From: Alphaproteobacteria bacterium
GTDB taxonomy: Bacteria; Pseudomonadota; Alphaproteobacteria; TMED109
DNA: 64,000 nucleotides
Reading direction: 5' to 3'
Assembly (NCBI GenBank): GCA_022824395.1
Contig: JAJDZX010000015.1
Location: 1-64,000, forward strand
Both the position numbers and the translations under genes were made by a program. The notes under the pieces are model-generated. The model did not search any database, was not told where the DNA came from, and saw nothing but the letters and a program-made list of their open reading frames with translations. Every line of letters begins with the position of its first letter. The first letter of the stretch is position 1. This document shows positions 36,712 through 45,821 of this stretch, in pieces.

Positions 36712-39267
36712 ATGTCTCGATACAAGGTTTTGACTCGCTATCTACTTTCGGTTTTCGTGGCAGGAGCGTTCGCGATTGACGCCGTGGCTCAAGATGACGT
36801 CCCGGCTCAGGGTCCTGAGATCACGGTGCTGGAAGCGGTCCCGGTAATCGGTTCACGAAGGGCAGCTCGGTCCGCGTCCGAATCTCCGGCTCCCGTGGAC
36901 ATCATCAATAGAGAAACTCTCACTACGCAGCGTAGTATCGATTTGGACAGCCAAATAGCCCGGGTGGTGCCGTCCTACAATGTGGACGACCAAGCCATCA
37001 ACGATGCTGCGACGTTGGTTCGTCCAGCCAGTCTTCGGGGCTTGCCGCCGGACACCGCCTTGGTCTTGATCAATGGCAAGAGGCGGCATCGCGCGTCCGT
37101 GATAACTTGGCTTGGCGGCGGGATCGCGAACGGTTCTCACGGGCCTGACATCGCGGCGATTCCGGCGATTGCGATCAAGCGCCTTGAAGTATTGCGTGAT
37201 GGAGCATCTGCGCAGTACGGGTCCGATGCCATAGCAGGGGTCCTCAACTTTGTTCTTCGGGACGCACCTACGGGCGGCGAGGTTAATATTGAAGTCGGTC
37301 GGCACTATGAAGACGATGGTGCCGCGCACAGCTTTGCAGCCAACGTCGGCGTGCCGCTAGGCGAAGGCGGATTCTCCAATCTGAGCCTGGAATTTAGCGG
37401 GCTTGATCCGACCAGTCGTAGCGTTCAGCGTGGCGATGCACAGGCCTTGATCGACGCGGGCAATTTGAGCGTACGCGCTCCCGCCGCGCAAGTTTGGGGT
37501 ACGCCGGCGGTCGACGGAAATTTCAAATTCTTCGGTAACGCGGAAGCCGAGATAAGTGACACCGTAACAGCTTATGCCTTCGGGAATGTTTCGAGCCGAA
37601 CCGTGGAAGGAGGATTCTACTATCGCAACCCAACAAGCCGTTCAGGCGTGTTTAGTAATGACAACGGCCAAACGCTCCTTGTCGCTGACCTTTCCGCCGA
37701 CGCGTCAGCGAATTGCCCGGTAGTCCCCATTACGGATCACCTACCCGATGCGAACGCGCTTGCCGGTGTCAGTGCGAATCCCGATTGCTTTGCATTCGTC
37801 GAACGGTTCCCCGGAGGGTTCACCCCGCAGTTTGGTGGCGAAGTCGACGACAGGAGTTTGGCGGTCGGTATCAGAGGGAGCCTGAGCGATGACTGGAGCT
37901 ACGACCTCAGCGCAGTGACCGGACAGCATCGCACCGAGTTTTACATGGAAAACACCATCAACCCGCAGTTGGCCGCACAACAACTGGATATTCCGACGAA
38001 CTATCAGCCGGGAGCGTACGAGGAAGTCGACGTGGTGGTGAACGCAGATATTGCTGGTCTGGTTGACGTCCCAATGCTGGTAGCTCCGCTTTCCACCGCG
38101 TTCGGCCTTGAATATCGAAGGGAATCTTTCGAGGTGTTCGCGGGTGACCCCAACTCCTACTACGTAAATCCAAGTCTCGCGCGTCAAGGTTTCGGGGTCG
38201 GATCGAACGGGTTTCCAGGCTTTCAGCCGCGTATTGCCGGGAAAGAAAGCCGCGACAGCGTTGCCGGTTATATCGATCTTGAGGCGGATCTCACGGAGAA
38301 TCTTCTGACCGCAGTTGCCGTTCGTTACGAGAGTTACAGCGGTTTCGACGACACGCTGGATGGCAAGCTGGCCGCGCGTTGGCAAGCCACGAATAACATT
38401 GCGCTCCGAGGCTCCGTGGGAACGGGTTTCCGAGTCCCGACCATTGGGCAAGCTACGGTCGAAAACGTAACCACTTCATTTGAAGGCGGGCAGCTATCCG
38501 ACGAAGCGACGCTGTCTCCCACCAACCCTATTGCAGTGCGAAAGGGTGCGAAGCCGTTGCGTCCCGAAGAATCCGAGAATTTCAACCTCGGCGCCGTATT
38601 ACAATTGGGCAATCTGGACGCCACGATTGATGCATACAGGATCAATCTGAATGGCAGAATCGCCACGACGAGCAATCAGACTTTGACGCCCGAAGACAAG
38701 CAGGCATTATTTGCATTAGGCATATTAGATGCACCGAGTTACACGGCAATCAAATTCTTCACCAATGACTTTGACACGGTAACGCGCGGCATCGATGTTG
38801 CCACCACCTATACTTCTGATGCCCTGAGCGGCCAAACTACTTACTACGTGTCCTTAAGTTATCTCGATACGGAAGTGACTAAGTTCAATCCAGACATTAT
38901 TTCAGACCACAGGGTGCGACTTCTGGAAGAGTCGCTTCCCAAGACCCGTGCGGTAGTTGAGGCCAACCATCGAAGGGGCGCGCTCAGAATTATGGGCAGA
39001 GTCCGCTACTACGACAGCTTCTACAATGAACCGACCGGCGATGTGGCCGACATCGCGTATACCGCGGGTAGCAAAGTGTTCCTTGATGCAGAGATTGCTT
39101 ACACCCTTGCCAGCAATCTCACGCTTGCGATCGGTGCCGAGAATCTGCTTGATGAGTATCCGGACGAGAATCCGCTCGCCGCGATATTGGGAGACCGGTA
39201 CGCGGTCAAGGCACCTTACGGCTTCAATGGCGGTTTCTATTATGCCCGTGCGAACTGGAGTTTCTAG
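36712..39267 (+). CDS. TonB-dependent outer-membrane receptor (second copy)
   Basis: An 851-residue receptor, paralogous to the preceding one. ATG 36712 follows GAGGA and gives a signal peptide ending AVAQ; the frame is open to a TTG at 36637. The plug has LRGLPPDTALVLINGKRRH and EVLRDGASAQYGSDAIAGVL, almost the same wording as the first receptor. The barrel ends in ARANWSF with terminal Phe. It differs strongly in the extracellular loops, so ligands probably differ. Base composition is less GC-rich than most of the window. Confidence 0.92.
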   Translation: MSRYKVLTRYLLSVFVAGAFAIDAVAQDDVPAQGPEITVLEAVPVIGSRRAARSASESPAPVDIINRETLTTQRSIDLDSQIARVVPSYNVDDQAINDAATLVRPASLRGLPPDTALVLINGKRRHRASVITWLGGGIANGSHGPDIAAIPAIAIKRLEVLRDGASAQYGSDAIAGVLNFVLRDAPTGGEVNIEVGRHYEDDGAAHSFAANVGVPLGEGGFSNLSLEFSGLDPTSRSVQRGDAQALIDAGNLSVRAPAAQVWGTPAVDGNFKFFGNAEAEISDTVTAYAFGNVSSRTVEGGFYYRNPTSRSGVFSNDNGQTLLVADLSADASANCPVVPITDHLPDANALAGVSANPDCFAFVERFPGGFTPQFGGEVDDRSLAVGIRGSLSDDWSYDLSAVTGQHRTEFYMENTINPQLAAQQLDIPTNYQPGAYEEVDVVVNADIAGLVDVPMLVAPLSTAFGLEYRRESFEVFAGDPNSYYVNPSLARQGFGVGSNGFPGFQPRIAGKESRDSVAGYIDLEADLTENLLTAVAVRYESYSGFDDTLDGKLAARWQATNNIALRGSVGTGFRVPTIGQATVENVTTSFEGGQLSDEATLSPTNPIAVRKGAKPLRPEESENFNLGAVLQLGNLDATIDAYRINLNGRIATTSNQTLTPEDKQALFALGILDAPSYTAIKFFTNDFDTVTRGIDVATTYTSDALSGQTTYYVSLSYLDTEVTKFNPDIISDHRVRLLEESLPKTRAVVEANHRRGALRIMGRVRYYDSFYNEPTGDVADIAYTAGSKVFLDAEIAYTLASNLTLAIGAENLLDEYPDENPLAAILGDRYAVKAPYGFNGGFYYARANWSF

Positions 39268-39326
39268 GAGGTCGGTGCGCCGGAGTGCTTGTCTCTTGGC
39301 CATTCCGTAAGCAGGATTGGGTTGCA

Positions 39327-39393
39327 GGAGGCAGGTCGGGTTCCTCTGCTCATCCCGGTGACCTCTTTGCTTGGCATACGTACGCCTGCCTCC
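39327..39393. repeat. Inverted repeat with 9-bp perfect arms
   Basis: GGAGGCAGG at 39327-39335 is the exact reverse complement of CCTGCCTCC at 39385-39393, in the short non-coding space between the converging receptor and amine oxidase genes. The 49-base loop and the lack of a T-run make a standard terminator unlikely, though it may stop transcription from either side. Confidence 0.3.
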
Positions 39394-39508
39394 GCGTTAC
39401 CGGGCAAAGTTGTAGCCAGTGGTGCTGTCCGGCAGGATTTCTCAGTGGAGGCGGCCTTACCTGCTGAACGCGCTGACCGGATTTGCCGGACTTCCGATGA
39501 AGTTCCGG

Positions 39509-40873
39509 CTACATGGAAATGATCTCGCGTGCGGCTCTCTCGCCGGATTCCATAGTGCCCTCCATGCCTCTAGCAGTGCGGGCGAGGTGTTCGCCACAAA
39601 AGTGAATGCGGCCATGTGACTGGCTCATCGTCGCACCAAACTTCGCAATCTGTCCGGGCTTGAAATACGCCCAGGCGCCTTTCGCGCAGGGGTCCTTGCC
39701 CCATGCCTTGTGCCCCAGGTACTCGAGCTTTCCCTTAGCGGCAGGCCGAACCGACTCGATGGCCCCCAGCACCGCGCGTACGCCATCCTCTTCGGGTAGA
39801 GAAGCGAGACGCTTTGCTCTTGCTCCCATGATCCAGGCCGTGAAGCTCGTGACTTCCTCAGGGTTCTTGCCATTCCGGGCGGCGGCGAACATCCCGGCTG
39901 GTCCATCCGTGAACATGCTGGGTGCGTAACCATCGTCGTCCCAGAAGTTGGACCGATGTGCGAAGTACATTTGTGTGACTGGCTGGGACGCCAATGAGCG
40001 GAGAGCTTCGCCTGACAGAGCCATCGGTGTTGGTTCGATGGTCACGTCCCGGAGCACGCCGACTGGCAGCGCGCAGACGACGTGCGGGGCCACGTGCACG
40101 TCACCGCTGGCACAGCGAACCTCTGCTTCGTGGTTTCCGGTGGTGATCGCGGTGACCGTTTGGCAGAATTGCACCCCCTCGTCGAGGAGATCCGCCATGG
40201 CCGCCGGAATTCGCTGCACGCCGTTCTCGACCGTATAGCCAAGCACGCCGTCGGGAGCTGACCGGCGTTGGGCGACGGAAAAGGCTGCCCGGAAGAACAG
40301 GAGCAAGGCCGACACGTCGCCGGCGTGATCGCCGAAACTGGGGTTTACGTCGTAGGCGATCCGCACTCCCGCTTCGTCCAGTCCCAATCCCGCCAGCCAC
40401 GACCGCACCGACACGTCGTGGCCCGCGAATTTGGGATCGAGCCACCGCTCGGGAGCAGGAAGAGGGTTGTCCTGAACCGCTAGCACGCGATGCAGGTTCC
40501 AGGGCATACGCGTCTTGAATGGTTCCGGGAAGACATTGCGCGGATGCCCGGGCCATTCGGATTGGCGGATCAGCTCGCCGTCCAGCACCAAGTCCTGTTC
40601 CCGGAAGAACGCCAGCATCGGGGTGACGTCGACCAGCTCGATGCCGACCCGTGCGCAGACGGCCGTGATCCGTTCGTAGCCGGCCCCAATGTAGGTGCCG
40701 CCGGCTTCCTGTGAATGGCCCTGTTGCCGCATCGAATGCACCCGGCCCCCGACGTGGTCCCGTGCTTCGAGCACTTGGACCCGGGCACCGCCTTCCTGCA
40801 GGTGCAGGGCCGCGTTGAGCCCGGCCAGTCCCGCGCCGATGACAATGACGTCTGCGCCCGTGTAGCGCCTCAT
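39509..40873 (-). CDS. FAD-dependent amine oxidase family protein in the heme operon
   Basis: A 454-residue flavoprotein. The Rossmann motif GAGLAG (13-18) and EARDHVGGRVHS bind FAD; the C-terminal segment FCGEHLARTARGMEGTMESG is of the monoamine-oxidase type. ATG 40873 overlaps the ferrochelatase stop by 4 bp, so it is tightly coupled to heme genes. The related enzyme CgoX (HemY), which oxidises coproporphyrinogen III, belongs to the same FAD superfamily. The sequence looks more like an amine oxidase than canonical CgoX, so assignment to that step is inference. Confidence 0.75.
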   Translation of the reverse strand: MRRYTGADVIVIGAGLAGLNAALHLQEGGARVQVLEARDHVGGRVHSMRQQGHSQEAGGTYIGAGYERITAVCARVGIELVDVTPMLAFFREQDLVLDGELIRQSEWPGHPRNVFPEPFKTRMPWNLHRVLAVQDNPLPAPERWLDPKFAGHDVSVRSWLAGLGLDEAGVRIAYDVNPSFGDHAGDVSALLLFFRAAFSVAQRRSAPDGVLGYTVENGVQRIPAAMADLLDEGVQFCQTVTAITTGNHEAEVRCASGDVHVAPHVVCALPVGVLRDVTIEPTPMALSGEALRSLASQPVTQMYFAHRSNFWDDDGYAPSMFTDGPAGMFAAARNGKNPEEVTSFTAWIMGARAKRLASLPEEDGVRAVLGAIESVRPAAKGKLEYLGHKAWGKDPCAKGAWAYFKPGQIAKFGATMSQSHGRIHFCGEHLARTARGMEGTMESGERAAREIISM

Positions 40874-41973
40874 CGGAACCACCGCGGTCCCGGCAAGGGA
40901 CTGCCACCGAGAGCAGCGGCCGGCAGGCCCGGCCTTCCCGACAGGCAGCAGTTAGCGGGGCAGAAGTCGTGGCTCGGTCCGTGCCGGCCGAGTGCGATGC
41001 GCTCGGAGCGCGGCTCGGAGCGCTCCCGAAGGAGATCGCAGACCATGGCGATGAACGCCGGGTGGGTTCCGACCGTCCCCGCCCGGACGAGGTTGATCCC
41101 GGCTGCATCAGCCGCGTCCCTGGCTTCATGGTCGAGATCCAGGGTCACCTCCAGGTGATCGCAGACGAAGCCAATTGGGGCGACCACGATGTCCCGCTCG
41201 CCGCAATCCCGTTCCTCCACGACGGCATCACAGATGTCGGGACCGAGCCATCGTTCGCCGCCGTAACGCGCGTTGTTGCTCTGGTACGCGAGCCGCCACC
41301 GGCGGGCGTTCCGCTCGCCCAGCGCGAGGTTCACCAGCCTGCATGCCTCGCGCAACTGGGCGACGTAGGGTGCGGCTCGGGCGGCTGCCTCGGGCAGACT
41401 GTGCGCCGTGAACACGATCGGCGTTCGGGACCGCCGCCCCGCCGGGATCTCCGCGAGTGCGGAGCGCACCCGGTCGGCGAATGCCTCGAGGAAGCCCGGA
41501 TGGTTGTAGCCGTACCGAAGCCGGTCGATAGCGGGGGCCTGCTCCAACCCTTCTGTGGCATGGTGCAGGTCTTCGCGGTAGCGCCGGCAGCCGCTGTAGG
41601 AACTGAACATGCTGGTGACAAAGGCCGCGGCGCGACCGATCCCGTCTGTCGCCATCGTCCGAAGGGTGTCGGACAAGAAGGGATGCCAGTTGCGGTTTCC
41701 CAGGTAGACGGGCAGCTGGAGTTCGCGCCGCGCGAGTTCCTCCCGTACCGCCGCAACCAGATTCCGGGTGTGCTCGGCGATGGGGCTCACGCCACCGAAC
41801 CGCGCGTACCGGTCGACGATCATGCGTCGCGTGGAGTCTGGCAGTGTCAATCCGTGGAGCACGTTGTCGAGGAACGGCTCCACGTCCGCCATCCCTTCCG
41901 GTCCGCCGAACGAGACGATCAGGAGCGCGTCGTACCGCTTAGCCGTTGAATCGGCGAACGGTGAATCACTCAC
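40870..41973 (-). CDS. cpfC: Coproporphyrin ferrochelatase CpfC-type (HemH)
   Basis: A 367-residue ferrochelatase. Catalytic His191 (FTAHSLP) and Glu275 (CDHLEV) are present. SFGGPEG, GVSPI, GNRNWHPFL and SSYSGCRRYRED resemble actinobacterial CpfC enzymes more than proteobacterial protoporphyrin ferrochelatases. Cys129 with C-terminal Cys338, Cys342 and Cys343 could ligate a 2Fe-2S cluster, as described for mycobacterial ferrochelatase. GTG 41973 shares GTGA with the stop of the decarboxylase gene. The neighbour supports insertion of iron into coproporphyrin III. Confidence 0.85.
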   Translation of the reverse strand: MSDSPFADSTAKRYDALLIVSFGGPEGMADVEPFLDNVLHGLTLPDSTRRMIVDRYARFGGVSPIAEHTRNLVAAVREELARRELQLPVYLGNRNWHPFLSDTLRTMATDGIGRAAAFVTSMFSSYSGCRRYREDLHHATEGLEQAPAIDRLRYGYNHPGFLEAFADRVRSALAEIPAGRRSRTPIVFTAHSLPEAAARAAPYVAQLREACRLVNLALGERNARRWRLAYQSNNARYGGERWLGPDICDAVVEERDCGERDIVVAPIGFVCDHLEVTLDLDHEARDAADAAGINLVRAGTVGTHPAFIAMVCDLLRERSEPRSERIALGRHGPSHDFCPANCCLSGRPGLPAAALGGSPLPGPRWFR

Positions 41974-42737
41974 TCCGGGGAACCGTCCAGATTCGCGCCG
42001 CGGCCCTGCCAAGCGACACGCCCTACAAAGAACGGGCCCAGGCTGTCCAGGTACTGCGATGTCTGCTCGGTGCTGCGCATGGCCTGCACGACAGCGGAAA
42101 GGGGATGCAGCTCCTTACCCACGAGTCCGACGACGAAGTCGTTGTCGTTCTTGTCGAGACCGTGGCAGGCGAGTCGGATGTCGTGGGCCAGCCCGGCCGA
42201 TCCGAAGCGGTGCCCGAGCGTTCCGTGTTCGGCGAGGATCTGTCGCTGATGGCCGACATCCAGCGCCGCGAAGCCCTTGGCCCGCCGGAGCGGGTACCAG
42301 ACCGCCCACCGCAGGTCCGGGTCAGTGATCCGCTCGATCGGGCGGTCGAAGAGCACGTGCTCGAGGTCCGATTCGTAACCGATCGCGTAGGTGCGGCCGA
42401 ACATCTCGAACTCTTCCTTGCGAACGAGGTTCGCGAACGGCACGCGGTTCAGCAGGACGCGGAGGTTGTCGACGAAGTAGTCCGGATCTTCGTTCACGAC
42501 TGCCAGCCCGATGCCGGTCGGGTCACCAACCTCAAGGTACAAGGCCCCCACCACGCCGGCGGCCGAGAGCGCTTCGATCACGGGGGCGGGATCCGGGCAG
42601 CCTCCGTAGGCGGTGAATCGCACGAACAGACGCCGATCAAGAGAGATCGGCGTCGCACCACGCCGTCCCTTTTCGCTGATGTCGATGGGTTCCGGACCAC
42701 TCAGATGTTCCGGACGCTGCACGTGCTGCTCGGTCAT
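41970..42737 (-). CDS. chdC: Coproheme decarboxylase ChdC (HemQ, chlorite dismutase family)
   Basis: A 255-residue protein of the Dyp/chlorite-dismutase superfamily. In ChdC it converts coproheme III to heme b with peroxide. Tyr148 in WYPLRRAKGF corresponds to the radical-forming catalytic tyrosine, and His171 in LAEHGTLGHRF to the proximal heme ligand. RTYAIGYE and the late QTSQYLDSLGPFFVGR also fit. ATG 42737 follows a strong GGAGGG; the frame extends upstream without such a site. It lies between hemE and the ferrochelatase gene, matching the coproporphyrin-dependent pathway. Confidence 0.85.
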   Translation of the reverse strand: MTEQHVQRPEHLSGPEPIDISEKGRRGATPISLDRRLFVRFTAYGGCPDPAPVIEALSAAGVVGALYLEVGDPTGIGLAVVNEDPDYFVDNLRVLLNRVPFANLVRKEEFEMFGRTYAIGYESDLEHVLFDRPIERITDPDLRWAVWYPLRRAKGFAALDVGHQRQILAEHGTLGHRFGSAGLAHDIRLACHGLDKNDNDFVVGLVGKELHPLSAVVQAMRSTEQTSQYLDSLGPFFVGRVAWQGRGANLDGSPE

Positions 42738-42866
42738 CGAACCCTCCGCTCCAGAAGGACTTGGGCTGGTGCGGTCGACGGGTTGGCTTCGCACGAGCGA
42801 CACCTCGCCGGGTTCCGCCCGTTTCGAGAATTCCTGCCCGCCAAGATCAACGCTGCCAGCTTTCGG

Positions 42867-43940
42867 TCAATGTGCCTCTCCACGAACGGTCTCCACAAGC
42901 GCTGCAACACTTTCGACCGGGGTGTTCGGTAGCACCCCGTGGCCCAGGTTGACGATATGGCCACGTGGGTGCACCTCGTTCAGGAGAGTCTTCGCCGCCG
43001 TCCGGGTGGGCCCGGGGCCAGCGGTCAGGATCGCCGGATCGAGGTTGCCCTGCACGGCACGCCGGTGCCCGTGGCGGTCCTGCAGGGCCCGGAGGTCGAC
43101 CCGCCAATCCACGGCGAGCCCCTCTGCCGGCAATGCTGCGTAGGCCTCGACGAGATGAGGGGCGTTGTTTACGAACAGGATTCGCTTGATCCCGGCATCG
43201 CCGACGGCGTCCAGCATGGCCTCGAGATGCGGCCTGACCAGACGTTGCCACGCAGCAAGCGGTAACAGGCCGGCCCACGAATCAAAGATCTGGACCGCGT
43301 TGGCGCCGGCCTGACCCTGACGGATCAGGTAGTCCGCCATGAGGCGGGAGAGGCGGGCAAGCAGCCGCTCGAGCGCCTGGGGCTCAGCCGCTGCAAACGC
43401 GCGGAGGAGGGGGAAATCCTTGATGCCCCGGCCCTCGATGAGATAGGCCGCCAGGGTCCAGGGGGCGCCGCAGAATCCCAGGAGCGCCGTGTCGGCCGGC
43501 AGATCTCGGCGGACCAGCCCGATCGCTTCGATGACTTCGGGCGCCGCTTCCGCCACGTCGGCATCCGGCAGGGCCGCCACGTCGGCGGCGCTCCGGATCG
43601 GTTCCGCCACGACCGGCCCCGGGGCGAAATCGAATTCGATGCCCAAGGCCGGGAGCGGGCTCATGATGTCGGCGAAGATGATGGCCGCATCCAGCGGAAA
43701 CCGGCGGAGCGGCTGCAGGGTAACCTCGGCGGCGAGGTCGGCGCTGCCGGCCAGTTCCTTGAAGCTGTGCTGCTCGCGGAGCTTCCGGTACTCGGGCAGG
43801 TAGCGTCCGGCCTGGCGGTTGATCCACAACGGCCGCCGTGGCGTCGGCTCGCGCACCAGCGCGCGATCCAGCAGTGTGCGCGGGTCTGCGCCCGCTTCTG
43901 GTGTCGCGGCCGCGATCGAGGTGACACCGGAACCCGTCAC
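42867..43940 (-). CDS. hemE: Uroporphyrinogen decarboxylase
   Basis: A 357-residue cytosolic enzyme that decarboxylates uroporphyrinogen III to coproporphyrinogen III. The signature WINRQAGRYLPEYR lies near residues 39-52, and FADIMSPLPALG and GFCGAPWTLAAY follow. The C-terminal GHGVLPNTPVE is typical. GTG start at 43940. It provides the branch substrate for the downstream decarboxylase/ferrochelatase genes on the same strand, 129 bases away. Confidence 0.94.
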   Translation of the reverse strand: MTGSGVTSIAAATPEAGADPRTLLDRALVREPTPRRPLWINRQAGRYLPEYRKLREQHSFKELAGSADLAAEVTLQPLRRFPLDAAIIFADIMSPLPALGIEFDFAPGPVVAEPIRSAADVAALPDADVAEAAPEVIEAIGLVRRDLPADTALLGFCGAPWTLAAYLIEGRGIKDFPLLRAFAAAEPQALERLLARLSRLMADYLIRQGQAGANAVQIFDSWAGLLPLAAWQRLVRPHLEAMLDAVGDAGIKRILFVNNAPHLVEAYAALPAEGLAVDWRVDLRALQDRHGHRRAVQGNLDPAILTAGPGPTRTAAKTLLNEVHPRGHIVNLGHGVLPNTPVESVAALVETVRGEAH

Positions 43941-44001
43941 GAGGACAGCGGTCCGTTATGGGCTGACGCAGACACCTGTCCGCCGGCCATGACAGCGGGG
44001 C

Positions 44002-45003
44002 TCACAGCCACCGCTCCCGAAGGGCGTCGCGGCAGTGGTAGGTGATGATCAGGTCGGCGCCGGCCCGGGCGATCGCCAGCAGGTTTTCCCGCACCACCCG
44101 GGCTTCGTCCAGCCAGCCGCGCTCCGCCGCGGCCTTCACAGCGGAATACTCGCCGGAGACGTTGTAGGCGGCGAGCGGCCTGACCGTGGCTGCCCGCACG
44201 GCCGCGATCACGTCCAGGTACGCAAGCGCCGGCTTCACCATGAGCATGTCCGCGCCCTCCTGCTCGTCCAGATCCGCCTCGCGGATCGCCTCCAGCACAT
44301 TGCGGCAGTCCATCTGGTATCCCTGCCGGTCGCCTTCCGATGGAGCGGAGTCGGCGGCCTCACGGAAGGGACCGTAGTAGGCCGAGGCGTACTTCGCTGT
44401 GTAAGCGAGAATGGCCACTCCCTGGCGGCCGTCGGCATCGAGCGCGTCGCGGATCGCGCCGACCCGTCCGTCCATCATGTCCGACGGGGCGACGACGTCG
44501 GCCCCGGCGCGAGCGTGGCTGAGCGCCGTTTCGACAAGGGGCCGGAGAGAACGGTCGTTGTCCACATCGCCGCCCTCGATCAATCCGCAGTGGCCGTGGT
44601 CGGTGTAGGCGCAGAGACAGACGTCCGTCATCACGACCAGATCGTCCCCGAACGCATCCTTCAGGCGTGCAACCGCACGTTGCACGGCGCCGCCGTCGTC
44701 GGTTGCCGCCCGCCCGTCCGGAGCCTTGGTGCCGGGAGCCGGCTGACCGAAGAGCAGCACGGTGCGAATCCCGAGGGCGAGGTCGGCTTCCACCTGCGGA
44801 ACCAGTCGGTCCACCCCCATGCAGGCGATGCCGGGCATGGCGGACACGGGCTCTTCGGCTCTGTCCGCCGGCAGGACGAAGTGCGGCAGCACGAACTGGC
44901 TGGGCGCGATGCGGGTTTCGGCCACCAGGTCCCGCACGGCGCGGCTCCGCCGCAGGCGCCTCGGCCGGTCACGGCCGGGAAGCGTGATCTTCAGTTCGCG
45001 CAA
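44002..45003 (-). CDS. hemB: Delta-aminolevulinic acid dehydratase (porphobilinogen synthase)
   Basis: A 333-residue enzyme that condenses two ALA molecules to porphobilinogen. Schiff-base Lys257 (LMVKPALAYLD) and Lys204 (YTAKYASAYYGPFR) are present. Cys129, Cys131 and Cys139 (DVCLCAYTDHGHC) make a zinc-type site. The TTG start at 45003 lies within the end of hemD (13-bp overlap) and I see no better start nearby. Confidence 0.94.
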   Translation of the reverse strand: MRELKITLPGRDRPRRLRRSRAVRDLVAETRIAPSQFVLPHFVLPADRAEEPVSAMPGIACMGVDRLVPQVEADLALGIRTVLLFGQPAPGTKAPDGRAATDDGGAVQRAVARLKDAFGDDLVVMTDVCLCAYTDHGHCGLIEGGDVDNDRSLRPLVETALSHARAGADVVAPSDMMDGRVGAIRDALDADGRQGVAILAYTAKYASAYYGPFREAADSAPSEGDRQGYQMDCRNVLEAIREADLDEQEGADMLMVKPALAYLDVIAAVRAATVRPLAAYNVSGEYSAVKAAAERGWLDEARVVRENLLAIARAGADLIITYHCRDALRERWL

Positions 45004-45728
45004 TGCAGTGTCTCCATCAGTCCCGGCAGCCCGGGCTGCGGCGCCTCTCCCGTTACGTCAAGTCCGGCGGCCCGTGCTGCACGGGTCGTCGACGGTCCGA
45101 TCGTGAAGATATCTAGGGTTGTATCCAAACGTACCTGATTGCAGAAACCTGTGACGGCCGACGGGCTGGCAAGGAACACGTTGCGCGCGCCGAGTTCCGA
45201 GGCGGCCAGCCGGTGGCGAAGGCGGGGGAGAGGGGAAGTTCGATAGAGCTCGGCACGCATGCAGGCATGCCCGGAGGCCTCGAAGGCGTCCTCGAGGGCC
45301 CGGCCGGCGTTCTCCGCGACCGCGATCAGCACCCGGTCTTCGGGCGCGAGGCGCGGTACCAGCTCTGCCGCCAGCGCGGCGGCGGTCCCGCCGGTCCCCA
45401 CCAGGTCGATGCGGCCAAGGCGCGTCCGCGCTTCCGCTGCCGTGACGGGCCCGACGGCCGCCACGTTGATGCGGCCAAGGGGCAGCGAACGCGGCGGGCA
45501 GAGGCGCGCCAATGCCGCCACGCCGCGTTTGGACGTGAACGCCATCCACTGCACGCGGGGGACTTCCCGCGCCAGTTGCGCGCGCAGCACCGAAGTCGTG
45601 ACGTCTTCGCATCGGATGCAGGGAAAGATGACCGGAACCGCCCCGAGGTCTTCGATTTCGGCGGCCCATTCGGCACAGTCCTCGCGGGTTCGCGTGAGGA
45701 GGATTCGATCGCGCGGAGGCGGCCGCAT
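44991..45728 (-). CDS. hemD: Uroporphyrinogen-III synthase
   Basis: A 245-residue, poorly conserved two-domain enzyme that cyclises hydroxymethylbilane with ring D inversion. ILLTRTREDCAEWAAEIEDLG at the N-terminus, VQWMAFTSKRGVAAL in the first domain and FLASPSAVTGF near residue 207 are characteristic. The position between hemC and hemB makes the call firm. ATG 45728 follows hemC by 93 bases on the minus strand. Confidence 0.9.
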   Translation of the reverse strand: MRPPPRDRILLTRTREDCAEWAAEIEDLGAVPVIFPCIRCEDVTTSVLRAQLAREVPRVQWMAFTSKRGVAALARLCPPRSLPLGRINVAAVGPVTAAEARTRLGRIDLVGTGGTAAALAAELVPRLAPEDRVLIAVAENAGRALEDAFEASGHACMRAELYRTSPLPRLRHRLAASELGARNVFLASPSAVTGFCNQVRLDTTLDIFTIGPSTTRAARAAGLDVTGEAPQPGLPGLMETLHCAN

Positions 45729-45821
45729 CAGCGTATCTCGGTCACAGTATCTTGCGGAGCTTCGGACGGATCGCCGGCATGACGGTGCGCTTGGAGGGTC
45801 CGCATTTTCAACCGTCGCCTA

